Positions 41,970 through 48,912 of a stretch of DNA of 64,000 nucleotides are shown one piece after another. The position numbers and the translations under genes are program-made. The stretch is from Roseomonas aerilata DSM 19363 (GTDB taxonomy: Bacteria > Pseudomonadota > Alphaproteobacteria > Acetobacterales > Acetobacteraceae): NCBI RefSeq assembly GCF_000711725.1, contig NZ_JONP01000005.1:186001-250000 (forward strand), read 5' to 3'. The notes beneath the pieces were generated by a model. That model did no database searches. It was not told the DNA's origin and saw only the letters and a program-made list of their open reading frames with translations. Each line of letters begins with the position of its first letter. The first letter of the stretch is position 1.

Positions 41970-43664
41970 GTGTCCGAACGCGAGAGCATGGAATTCGACG
42001 TCCTGGTGGTCGGCGGCGGCCCGGCCGGGCTGGCGGCCGCCATCCGGCTGAAACAGGCCGCGCCGGACGCCACCGTCTGCCTCGTGGAGAAGGGCTCGGA
42101 AATTGGCGCCCATACCCTGTCGGGCGCGGTGCTGGAGCCGCGGGCGCTGGACGAGCTGTTCCCAGACTGGCGCGACGCCCCCCCGGCGCTGATGACGCCC
42201 GCCGGCGACGACCGCTTCATGCTGCTGACCGAGAAGCGCGCCATCAAGTTGCCCACGCCGCCCGCGATGGACAACCACGGCAACTACATCGTCTCCCTCG
42301 GGAACGTCTGCCGCTGGCTCGGCGCGCGCGCCGAGGCGATGGGGATCGAGATCTACCCGGGTTTCGCCGCCTCCGACCTCGTGGTCGAGGACGGGCAGGT
42401 GAAGGGCGTGGTGGCCGGCGTGATGGGCATCACGAAGGAGGGCGAGGAGGGGCCGGACTTCCAGCCGGGCATGGAGCTCCGCGCCACCTACACGATCTTC
42501 GCCGAGGGCTGCCGCGGATCACTCACCAAGCGCCTGTTCGAGATGTACGACCTGCGCAAGGACTGCCAGCCGCAGACCTTCGCGCTGGGCATGAAGGAGC
42601 TGTGGGAGATCCCGAAGGAGAAGCACACGCCGGGCCTGGTGTGGCACTCCACGGGCTGGCCGCTGAAGAGCGACACCTATGGCGGCTCCTGGCTCTACAT
42701 GCTCGGCGAGAACCTCGTCTCGATCGGTTTTGTGGTCGGGCTGGACTACAAGAACCCCTGGCTCTCGCCTTTCGACGAGTTCCAGCGCTTCAAGACCCAC
42801 CCCGCCGTGCGCGGCTTCCTCGAGGGCGGCAAGCGCATCGCCTACGGCGCCCGCGCGCTGAACGAGGGCGGCGCGCAATCCGTGCCGCGCCTGGTCTTCC
42901 CCGGCGGCATGCTGGTGGGCGACACCGCGGGCTTCCTCAACGTGCCGAAAATCAAGGGCACGCACACCGCGATGAAGAGCGGCATGGTCGCGGCCGAGGC
43001 CGTGGCCGCGGCGCTCGCCAGCGGCAGCCCGCCGGCGGTGCTGGAGAGCTACCCCGAGGCCATCCGCCACTCCTGGGTCTGGGACGAGCTGCACAGCGTG
43101 CGCAACATTCGCCCGGGCTTCGCGAAATACGGCTTCTGGGGCGGCATGGCCGCGGCCGCGCTCGACACCTACGTGTTCCGCGGCAAGGCGCCCTGGACCT
43201 GGGTGCACCACGCCGACCACGAGACGCTCAAGCCCGCCGCCGAGAGCAAGCGCATCACCTATCCCAAGCCCGACGGGAAGCTCACCTTCGACCGCCTTTC
43301 CTCCGTGTTCCTCTCGAACACGAACCACGAGGAGAACCAGCCGAGCCATCTCGTTCTGCGCGAGCCGACGCGCTGGAAAGGCGTGAACTGGGACCAGTTC
43401 CGCAGCCCCGAGAGCCGCTACTGCCCGGCGGCGGTCTACGAGGCCGTGGGACCGGAGGCGGAGCGCGAGCTGCGCGGCACGCCCGACGCCGAGGCGACCG
43501 GGCAGGGCGCCACGACCGAGGCCGGCGATGCCGCCGTGCACCTCGTCATCAACGCGCAGAACTGCGTGCACTGCAAAACCTGCGACATCAAGGACCCCAC
43601 GCAGAACATCGACTGGCGCACGCCGGAAGGCGGCGGCGGGCCCAACTACATCGGTGGCATGTGA
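41970..43664 (+). CDS. Electron transfer flavoprotein-ubiquinone oxidoreductase
   Basis: ETF-QO of 564 residues passes electrons from ETF to ubiquinone, linking acyl-CoA dehydrogenases to respiration. FAD-binding VLVVGGGPAGLAAAIRLKQ near the N-terminus, HTLSGAVLEPRALDELFPDW, GGMLVGDTAGFLNVPKIKGT and the C-terminal cluster ligands NAQNCVHCKTCDIKDPTQNI followed by GGGGPNY. A GTG start at 41970 is supported by AGGAGGAG 5-6 bases upstream; ATG at 41988 is the alternative. The stop overlaps the SDR start (GTGA), implying cotranscription before the SDR was interrupted. Confidence 0.96.
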   Translation: MSERESMEFDVLVVGGGPAGLAAAIRLKQAAPDATVCLVEKGSEIGAHTLSGAVLEPRALDELFPDWRDAPPALMTPAGDDRFMLLTEKRAIKLPTPPAMDNHGNYIVSLGNVCRWLGARAEAMGIEIYPGFAASDLVVEDGQVKGVVAGVMGITKEGEEGPDFQPGMELRATYTIFAEGCRGSLTKRLFEMYDLRKDCQPQTFALGMKELWEIPKEKHTPGLVWHSTGWPLKSDTYGGSWLYMLGENLVSIGFVVGLDYKNPWLSPFDEFQRFKTHPAVRGFLEGGKRIAYGARALNEGGAQSVPRLVFPGGMLVGDTAGFLNVPKIKGTHTAMKSGMVAAEAVAAALASGSPPAVLESYPEAIRHSWVWDELHSVRNIRPGFAKYGFWGGMAAAALDTYVFRGKAPWTWVHHADHETLKPAAESKRITYPKPDGKLTFDRLSSVFLSNTNHEENQPSHLVLREPTRWKGVNWDQFRSPESRYCPAAVYEAVGPEAERELRGTPDAEATGQGATTEAGDAAVHLVINAQNCVHCKTCDIKDPTQNIDWRTPEGGGGPNYIGGM

Positions 43665-44104
43665 GGATCGACGAGCAGGTTGTCCTCGTCACCGGCGCGG
43701 GCCGCGGGCTGGGGGCGGCGATCGCCACCGCCTTCGGCCGCGCCGGCGCGCGCGTGATGGTGAACTACCGCCGCAGCGCCGAGGCCGCGGTGGCCGTCGC
43801 CGCGCCCTTCGGGGACCGCGCGGCGGCCGTGCGGGCGGACGTGACGGACGCGGCCGCCGTGTTCACCATGCTGGGCGAGGCGGAGAAGCACTTCGGCACC
43901 AGCGTCACAACCGTCGTGCACAACGCCCTCTCGGACTTCCGCTTCAACGGCGACGCGCGGCCGAAGATCGGCGAGATCGCCTGGACCGACTTCGCGCCTC
44001 AGATGGAGGTCTCCCTCCACGGCGCGCTGAACCTCATCCAGGCGGCCGCGCCCGCCATGGCCGCGCGCGGCTTCGGCCGCATCGTCACCATCGGCACGAA
44101 CCTG

Positions 44105-44109
44105 TTCCA
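44105..44109. repeat. TTCCA direct repeat, left copy
   Basis: Matches 44970-44974 and marks the left edge of the insertion in the SDR gene; candidate target-site duplication. Confidence 0.7.
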
Positions 44110-44279
44110 CAAGTTGTTAGTAGTTTGCCGGTCTGAGACACGAGTGAGACCGCTGGGCGTCCTCGCCTTGTGACCTAATGATTGGTGTGACCATCTACCT
44201 AGCGGCGCGCATCTATGGGTAGGACCGGCGGTCTCTGAACAGCAACTTCATCACCGGAAGTAGGAGACTAAAGAGCGCC

Positions 44280-44558
44280 GTGATCCTCAACGTCGTCGAT
44301 CGGCGGAAGAACACCTACCGTTGGAAGAGCATCGACGTAATTGTCGAGCCGACTTGGCACGACAATGCCTTTGCCGACGGCGATCAGGCACCGCACGATT
44401 ACAGCGAGCTTGGCTACGCAGCACGGAAGGGCGTCTCGCTGGCCGAGGCTGTCACGTGGGCGTTGTCGTTCACAGTGCCGTTGACCCTCTACCTCTACGA
44501 TGAAGGGTGCGGCGCTGTGGACGATGGCTGCGCGCCGAACAGCGAAACTGCGGACTAA
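44280..44558 (+). CDS. Hypothetical 92-residue protein in the insertion
   Basis: A GTG start is used. The acidic protein contains VVDRRKNTYRWKSIDVIVEP, EPTWHDNAFADG and SLAEAVTWALSFTVPLTLYLYD, followed by a Cys- and Asp-rich tail. The ordered look of the sequence, its fairly high GC at third positions and the TWHDN/LYLYD motifs suggest a real gene rather than chance. I recall similar small hypothetical proteins in alphaproteobacteria but cannot assign a function. AGGAG lies about 12 bases upstream, farther than ideal. Confidence 0.55.
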   Translation: MILNVVDRRKNTYRWKSIDVIVEPTWHDNAFADGDQAPHDYSELGYAARKGVSLAEAVTWALSFTVPLTLYLYDEGCGAVDDGCAPNSETAD

Positions 44559-44613
44559 GTTACTGTCAGGGCTTGGGTCCGCACTCGACGCTGCTGCCCT
44601 TACATTAATCGAC

Positions 44614-44832
44614 TCATGAATTTCGCACGGCTTTGGGGAAGGGAATCGGCTCTAGAAGTTCATAGAACTTGGCATCATAGCCGCTACTATCACCAATCAT
44701 AATGACAGTATCGCTGAAGTCAGGCGAGGTGGTCTTCCAAAGTTCAACGGGTGTCACTTGCCCTGAATAAATTTCTCTTGCCCACCAATACTCTGGCTTC
44801 GCCTGCGGATCGGTTGGTGAGTCCTTGTGCAT
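44614..44832 (-). CDS. Hypothetical 72-residue protein in the insertion
   Basis: Unrecognised. The sequence includes KPEYWWAREIYSGQVTPVE, DFSDTVIMIGDSSGYDAKFYE and LEPIPFPKAVRNS. It is convergent with the 92-residue ORF. Upstream on the same strand another frame stays open across the right end of the insertion (LMLAKYRKLPVSFPASIP), so the ORF could be the tail of a longer, frameshifted gene. Codon use is far more A/T-rich than in the host genes. No good ribosome-binding site was found. Confidence 0.45.
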   Translation of the reverse strand: MHKDSPTDPQAKPEYWWAREIYSGQVTPVELWKTTSPDFSDTVIMIGDSSGYDAKFYELLEPIPFPKAVRNS

Positions 44833-44969
44833 TTCATCGCCTTGCGTCGAACCAAGCCTCGAAGCTTATAGCTCCGATCGCTTGGGATCGAAGCTGGGAA
44901 TGAAACCGGGAGTTTCCGGTATTTGGCAAGCATTAACGCGACGTCTTTCCACGTCTCCGGACAATCAAA

Positions 44970-44974
44970 TTCCA
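44970..44974. repeat. TTCCA direct repeat, right copy
   Basis: Right-hand copy of the 5-base repeat; the SDR frame resumes at 44975. Confidence 0.7.
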
Positions 44975-45280
44975 GAACCCAGTGGTGCCGTACCACGACT
45001 ACACCGCCGCCAAGGCCGCGCTGCTCTCGCTCACCCGCACCGCCGCGGCCGATCTCGGGCCACAGGGGATCACGGTGAACATGCTCTCGGGCGGGTTGCT
45101 CCGCACCACCGACGCGAGCGCCGCGACGCCCGAGGCGGTCTTCGATCTCATCGCGCAATCCACCCCGCTCCGCCGCGTGACGACGCCCGAGGAATTTGCC
45201 GACGCCGTCCTCTTCTTCGCGTCCCCCTGGAGCCGCGCGGTGACCGGCCAGAACCTTGTGGTGGATGGCGGCCTAGTCCG

Positions 45281-45294
45281 GGACTGATCAGTCC
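45281..45294. other. 14-bp palindrome GGACTGATCAGTCC over two stop codons
   Basis: The stop codons of the SDR remnant (45285-45287) and the convergent marR gene (45288-45290) abut exactly in the centre of a perfect palindrome, leaving no intergenic base. Confidence 0.8.
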
Positions 45295-45728
45295 TCCCCG
45301 ATCAGCAGGTTCAGCGCGCGCAAGATGAGGGCGCGCTCCGCCTCGTCAAAGGGTGCCAGCCTCTCCCTCTGATGGGCGCGGGCGGCGGCCAGCACCGGCT
45401 TCACCCGCGCGCGGCCTTTTGGCGTGATGTGGATCAGCACCCGCCGCCGGTCCTCCCGCGCGCCCTTGCGGCGCACCAGCCCGTCCGCCTCCATCCGGTC
45501 CAGCACCTTGGTCATGCTCGGCTGCTTCATCATGACCATCTCGGCCAACTGTCCGACCGCCAGCCCGTCCGCCTCCGCCAAGCAGGCCAGCACCCGCCAT
45601 TCCGGCACGGACAGGTCCCACCCCTTCAGCGAGGCGTGAAAGGAGGACGAGACCGAATGGCTCGCCCGCGCCAGCAGATAGGGCAGGTAGGTCTCGGTGA
45701 AGGCCACGGGAAACCCATCCCTTTTCAT
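45288..45728 (-). CDS. MarR-family transcriptional regulator
   Basis: A 146-residue winged-helix regulator: LSVPEWRVLACLAEADGLAV, QLAEMVMMKQPSMTKVLDRM (recognition helix) and the wing GLVRRKGAREDRRRVLIHITPKG. It is divergent from the NicX-like dioxygenase with a 59-base gap. In Pseudomonas putida the MarR-type NicR represses the nicX operon, so this protein is probably the local regulator of the catabolic cluster, relieved by a pathway compound (inference). Confidence 0.9.
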   Translation of the reverse strand: MKRDGFPVAFTETYLPYLLARASHSVSSSFHASLKGWDLSVPEWRVLACLAEADGLAVGQLAEMVMMKQPSMTKVLDRMEADGLVRRKGAREDRRRVLIHITPKGRARVKPVLAAARAHQRERLAPFDEAERALILRALNLLIGED

Positions 45729-45739
45729 ATTTCTTGACG
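45721..45739. promoter_or_regulatory. Candidate operator CTTTTCATAT next to a TTGACG -35-like box
   Basis: CTTTTCATAT (45721-45730) overlaps the marR start and recurs exactly at 46858-46867 before the hydrolase gene. TTGACG at 45734-45739 could be a -35 box reading towards the dioxygenase; no good -10 is seen 17 bases on. Two exact copies in AT-poor DNA at both likely control points of the cluster suggest a regulator site. Confidence 0.4.
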
Positions 45740-45787
45740 CCCGTCCCGTTCCCGGCCCGAATGCGCCGGCAGCGGGGAAGGGTGAGC

Positions 45788-46834
45788 ATGTTTGCGGACC
45801 GCATCGAGCACAAGTGGATCGAGGCCTTCGCCGAGGTCCTGGCCAAATGCGCCGTCCGCCAGGGGGAGGTGGTCGCGATCCTCTCCGAGAGCCAGTCCCG
45901 CGCGCTGAACGTCCATCTGGCGGAACTCGCGCTTCTCCGCCTCGGTGCCCGGCCCTTCCACATCGTCCTGCCCACGGCGCGCAACCCCCACCCTGTGCCC
46001 ATCCGTTCCACCGGCGCCAGCGAGGCCATCGAGGGCCTGGCCCCCGTGGTCAGTGCCCTCTCCGCGAGCTCGCTTGTCGTGGACCTCACCGTTCAGGGCC
46101 TGATGCACGCGCGGGAGACGGCCGCGATCCTGAAATCGGGCGCCCGCATCCTCTCCATCTCCAACGAGCACCCGGAGGCGCTTGAGCGGATGCGCCCGGA
46201 CGACGCGCTTGCCGCGCAGGTCCGTGCCGCCACGAAGATGCTGCGCGCCTCCGGCCGCATGACCGTCCACTCCGCGGCCGGCACCGCGCTGGAAATCAAC
46301 ATGGCGGGCGCTTCGACGGTCGGCGTCTGGGGCTGGACCGACCGGCCGGGCACGCTGGCCCACTGGCCCGGCGGCATCGTCGTCAGCTTCCCTGCAGCCG
46401 GCACCGTGAACGGCACGCTCGTGCTCGACACGGGTGACATCAACCTCACCTTCAAGCGTTACCTCGCGGCCCCGATCCGCCTGACCATCGAATCCGACTA
46501 CGTGACCGCCATCGAGGGCAGCGGCGCCGACGCCGAGATGCTGCGCCGGAGCTTCGCCGCCTGGGGCGACCGCGAGGCCTATGCCGTCTCCCATGTCGGC
46601 TTCGGCATGAACCCGGCCGCGCGCTACGAGGCGCTTTCCATGTACGACCAGCGCGACACCAACGGAACGGAGCTGCGTGCCGTCGCCGGCAACTTCCTCT
46701 TCTCCACCGGCGCCAACGAATTCGCCGGCCGCTACACCCCCGGCCATTTCGACATCCCGGTCATGGGCACGGACATCCTGATCGACGGCACCCCTGTGGT
46801 GCTGCGCGGGGAGGTACAACCGGTCTTCGGGTAA
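45788..46834 (+). CDS. NicX-like 2,5-dihydroxypyridine 5,6-dioxygenase family protein
   Basis: A 348-residue protein of the family that includes Fe(II)-dependent NicX and is often labelled M29-like aminopeptidase. SHVGFGMNP supplies His269, and GHFDIPV supplies His320 and Asp322; from memory the iron ligands of P. putida NicX are His265, His318 and Asp320, so spacing and residues agree. NicX opens the ring of 2,5-dihydroxypyridine to N-formylmaleamate. GGGGAAGGG precedes the ATG at 45788. The following alpha/beta hydrolase could be the NicD-like deformylase. The actual ring substrate is inferred, not shown. Confidence 0.78.
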   Translation: MFADRIEHKWIEAFAEVLAKCAVRQGEVVAILSESQSRALNVHLAELALLRLGARPFHIVLPTARNPHPVPIRSTGASEAIEGLAPVVSALSASSLVVDLTVQGLMHARETAAILKSGARILSISNEHPEALERMRPDDALAAQVRAATKMLRASGRMTVHSAAGTALEINMAGASTVGVWGWTDRPGTLAHWPGGIVVSFPAAGTVNGTLVLDTGDINLTFKRYLAAPIRLTIESDYVTAIEGSGADAEMLRRSFAAWGDREAYAVSHVGFGMNPAARYEALSMYDQRDTNGTELRAVAGNFLFSTGANEFAGRYTPGHFDIPVMGTDILIDGTPVVLRGEVQPVFG

Positions 46835-46857
46835 TTCCGTGCTGGACAGGTCCATGA

Positions 46858-46869
46858 CTTTTCATATGA
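46858..46869. promoter_or_regulatory. Second CTTTTCATAT copy within a TCATATGA palindrome
   Basis: The 10-base motif at 46858-46867 is identical to 45721-45730; here it runs into the palindrome TCATATGA (46862-46869), 25 bases before the hydrolase start. Candidate binding site for the divergent MarR regulator. Confidence 0.38.
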
Positions 46870-46894
46870 TCGTGGCGGCAACGAGGGCCTACAC

Positions 46895-47644
46895 ATGACC
46901 CCGGTCGTGATGCTGCATGGAATCGGCGCGGACAGCAGGCTCTGGCAGCCCCAGCGCGCCCCCTTCGAAGCGCGCGGCTACGCGGCCGTGCCACTCGACT
47001 TCCCCGGCTACGGCGCCCGCCCGCCGGTCGATGCCCTGGACTTCGAGACCATGGCCGCCGACGTGGAGGCGGCCATCGTCGCGCGCGGCCTGCAACGGCC
47101 CGTCCTGCTCGGCCACTCCATGGGCGGGATGGTCGCGCAGACCTTGCTGCGCCGCCGCCCCGACGCCTACGCCGCCGCCATCCTCTGCGCCACCAGCCCG
47201 GCTTTCGGGAATCCCTCCGGCGACTTCCAGCGCGAATTCGTCGCCGCCCGCCTGAAGCCGCTCGAGGAGGGGCGGACGCTCGCCGAGATCGCGCCCGACA
47301 CCCTCTCGGTCCTCACCGGCCCGGGCGGCACCCCGTTCCGCGACCTGGCGATCAGGGCCCTTTCCGCCACCCCGCCGCAAACCTTCCGGGCCGCTGTCCG
47401 GGCCCTCGTCACCTTCGACGAGCGCGCCAGTCTCGGCGCCATCCGCATCCCCGTCCTCCTCCTGGCCGGCGAGGTGGACACCAACGCCCCCGCGCCGATG
47501 ATGCAGCGCATGGCCGGCAAGATCCCTGGTGCCGCCTATGTCTGCTTGCCGAATATCGGCCACCTGCCGAACATCGAGGCGCCGGATGCCTTCGACGCCG
47601 CCGTCCTGGACTTCCTGGACCGCCACCTGAAAGGGAACCGCTGA
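46895..47644 (+). CDS. Alpha/beta hydrolase (NicD/PcaD-like)
   Basis: A 249-residue hydrolase with the oxyanion-loop HGIGADSRLW, nucleophile elbow LLGHSMGGMVAQ, acid residue in LLAGEVDTNAPAP and catalytic His in NIGHLPNIEAPD. The chain resembles 3-oxoadipate enol-lactonases and N-formylmaleamate deformylase NicD. Its position right after the NicX-like gene favours deamidation or deformylation of the ring-cleavage product. GAGG lies 8 bases before the ATG. The stop overlaps the next start by TGATG. Confidence 0.85.
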   Translation: MTPVVMLHGIGADSRLWQPQRAPFEARGYAAVPLDFPGYGARPPVDALDFETMAADVEAAIVARGLQRPVLLGHSMGGMVAQTLLRRRPDAYAAAILCATSPAFGNPSGDFQREFVAARLKPLEEGRTLAEIAPDTLSVLTGPGGTPFRDLAIRALSATPPQTFRAAVRALVTFDERASLGAIRIPVLLLAGEVDTNAPAPMMQRMAGKIPGAAYVCLPNIGHLPNIEAPDAFDAAVLDFLDRHLKGNR

Positions 47645-48912
47645 TGGACACCCTTCCCGCCGACCTGTTGCAGGACGAGCCGATCTTCGCGCCGGAAGCC
47701 TTCAACCTCACGCCGCAGCAGGCCGAGCTGACCGCCCGCGCCCGCCGCTTCGGCAAGGCGGTTCTGGCCCCGCGCGCCGCCACCTACGACCGTGAGGCGC
47801 GCTTCCCCATCGAGAACTTCCGCGACATGCACGGGGAAGGCCTCCTCCGCATCTGCGTGCCCGAGGAGGACGGCGGGGAGGGGGCGGACTTCACCACCTA
47901 CTGTCTCACCGCCGCGGAGCTCGGCCGCTACTGCGGCGCAACGGCGCTCTCCTGGAACATGCATGTCTGCTCCACCCTCTGGTCCGGCCTGCTGTCGGAG
48001 GACCTGGAGATGAGCGAGGCCGACCGCGCCGTCCACCGCGCCCGCCGCGCCCGGCACTACCGCCGCATCGTGGAGGAGGGCGCCATCTACTCGCAGCCCT
48101 TCTCCGAGGGCGGCGCGGCGGCGGCCGGCGCCATCGCCTTCGGCACCGAGGCGCGGCCGGTGGAGGGCGGCTATATCGTCAACGGCAAGAAGATCTTCGC
48201 CAGCCTCTCCGGCGCCGCCGACTACTACGGCATCCTCTGCACCGAGCGAACCGGCGACGAACCCGCGAGCCGCCGCAACACCCTCTACCTCGCCATCCCC
48301 GCGAAGGCCGAGGGTGTCAGCATCGTGGGCGACTGGGACCCGTTGGGCATGCGCGGCACCGTCTCCCGCACGCTGCTGCTGAAGGACGTCTTCGTGCCGG
48401 AGGACGCGATGCTCATGCCGCGCGGCGTCTACTTCCAGGCCGCTGGCCGCTGGCCGCACATGTTCATGACGCTGACGCCGACCTATATGGGCCTCGCCCA
48501 GGCCGCCTACGACTTCGCCGTCGCCTATCTCCGCGGCGAGGTGCCGGGCACGCCCCCCGTCAAGCGCCGCATGTTCCCGACGAAGCAGATTGCCGTCGCC
48601 GAAATGCGGATCATGCTGGAGCAGACCAAGGCCCTCTGGTTCCAGGCTGTCCGCGAGGCCCGCCCGGACCCAACGCGCGAGCAGGTGCAGCGCGCCTATG
48701 CCGCGCAGTACACGGTGATGGAGAACGCGAACGCGCTGGCCACCAAGGCCATCCGCACCTGCGGCGGACAGGCGATGCTCCGCAGCCTGCCGCTGGAGCG
48801 CGTCTATCGCGACAGCCGTTGCGGCTCCCTCATGCTGCCCTGGACCGCGGAAATCTGCCTCGACCGCCTCGGCCGCGACACGCTCTACAAGCCCGGCGAG
48901 AAGGACGAGTGA
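47644..48912 (+). CDS. Acyl-CoA dehydrogenase
   Basis: A 422-residue flavoprotein: AELTARARRFGKAVLAPRA, ICVPEEDGGEGADFTTYCL, YSQPFSEGG (FAD-contact region), IVNGKKIFASLSGAADYYG, DPLGMRGTVSRTLLLKDVFVP and AIRTCGGQAMLRSLPLERVYRDSRCG. It oxidises the alpha-beta bond of an acyl-CoA and passes electrons to ETF, then ETF-QO, encoded 4 kb upstream. The substrate is unknown. It overlaps both neighbours (TGATG before, GTGA after). Confidence 0.9.
   Translation: MDTLPADLLQDEPIFAPEAFNLTPQQAELTARARRFGKAVLAPRAATYDREARFPIENFRDMHGEGLLRICVPEEDGGEGADFTTYCLTAAELGRYCGATALSWNMHVCSTLWSGLLSEDLEMSEADRAVHRARRARHYRRIVEEGAIYSQPFSEGGAAAAGAIAFGTEARPVEGGYIVNGKKIFASLSGAADYYGILCTERTGDEPASRRNTLYLAIPAKAEGVSIVGDWDPLGMRGTVSRTLLLKDVFVPEDAMLMPRGVYFQAAGRWPHMFMTLTPTYMGLAQAAYDFAVAYLRGEVPGTPPVKRRMFPTKQIAVAEMRIMLEQTKALWFQAVREARPDPTREQVQRAYAAQYTVMENANALATKAIRTCGGQAMLRSLPLERVYRDSRCGSLMLPWTAEICLDRLGRDTLYKPGEKDE

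Larger units (their letters stand above)
44110..44974. mobile_element. 865-bp low-GC insertion without transposase
   Basis: The segment interrupts the SDR gene between two TTCCA copies (44105-44109 and 44970-44974), as expected for a 5-bp target duplication, and its exact removal restores the frame. Base composition differs sharply: hand counts give about 45-53% G+C in three internal 60-base lines against 80% in a flanking line. No transposase or integrase gene and no convincing terminal inverted repeats were found; GAGACC (44146-44151) and GGTCTC (44230-44235) form a short internal inverted pair. It holds two convergent small ORFs. It could be a transposase-less element mobilised in trans, an eroded IS, or foreign DNA joined at microhomology. 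Confidence 0.8.
43661..45287 (+). pseudogene. SDR oxidoreductase (3-oxoacyl-ACP-reductase-like), split by an insertion
   Basis: N-terminal part 43661-44109: VVLVTGAGRGLGAAIATAFG (cofactor loop), ADVTDAA, VVHNALSDF and IVTIGTNLF. C-terminal part 44975-45287: NPVVPYHDYTAAKAALL with catalytic YxxxK, ITVNMLSGG and TGQNLVVDGGL. Joining base 44109 to 44975 restores one frame of 253 residues reading TNLFQNPVVPYHDY; as found, the first part runs into the insertion and stops at 44171-44173. A Thr occupies the usual catalytic Ser position (13 before Tyr). A GTG at 44982 might start a C-terminal fragment, but without the cofactor loop. The enzyme is presumably lost. Confidence 0.92.

Noticed and set aside
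44110-44974. Insertion interpreted as a normal IS element
   Set aside because: No transposase frame and no matching terminal inverted repeats could be found, although the 5-bp direct repeat would fit.
44110-44974. Insertion interpreted as an integron gene cassette
   Set aside because: No attC-like core sites of the GTTRRRY type at the edges and no integrase.
45788-46834. NicX-like gene called as an M29 aminopeptidase
   Set aside because: The H-(50)-H-x-D arrangement in SHVGFGMNP and GHFDIPV matches dioxygenase ligands better than the M29 metal site, and the context is catabolic; the alternative is kept in mind in the confidence score.
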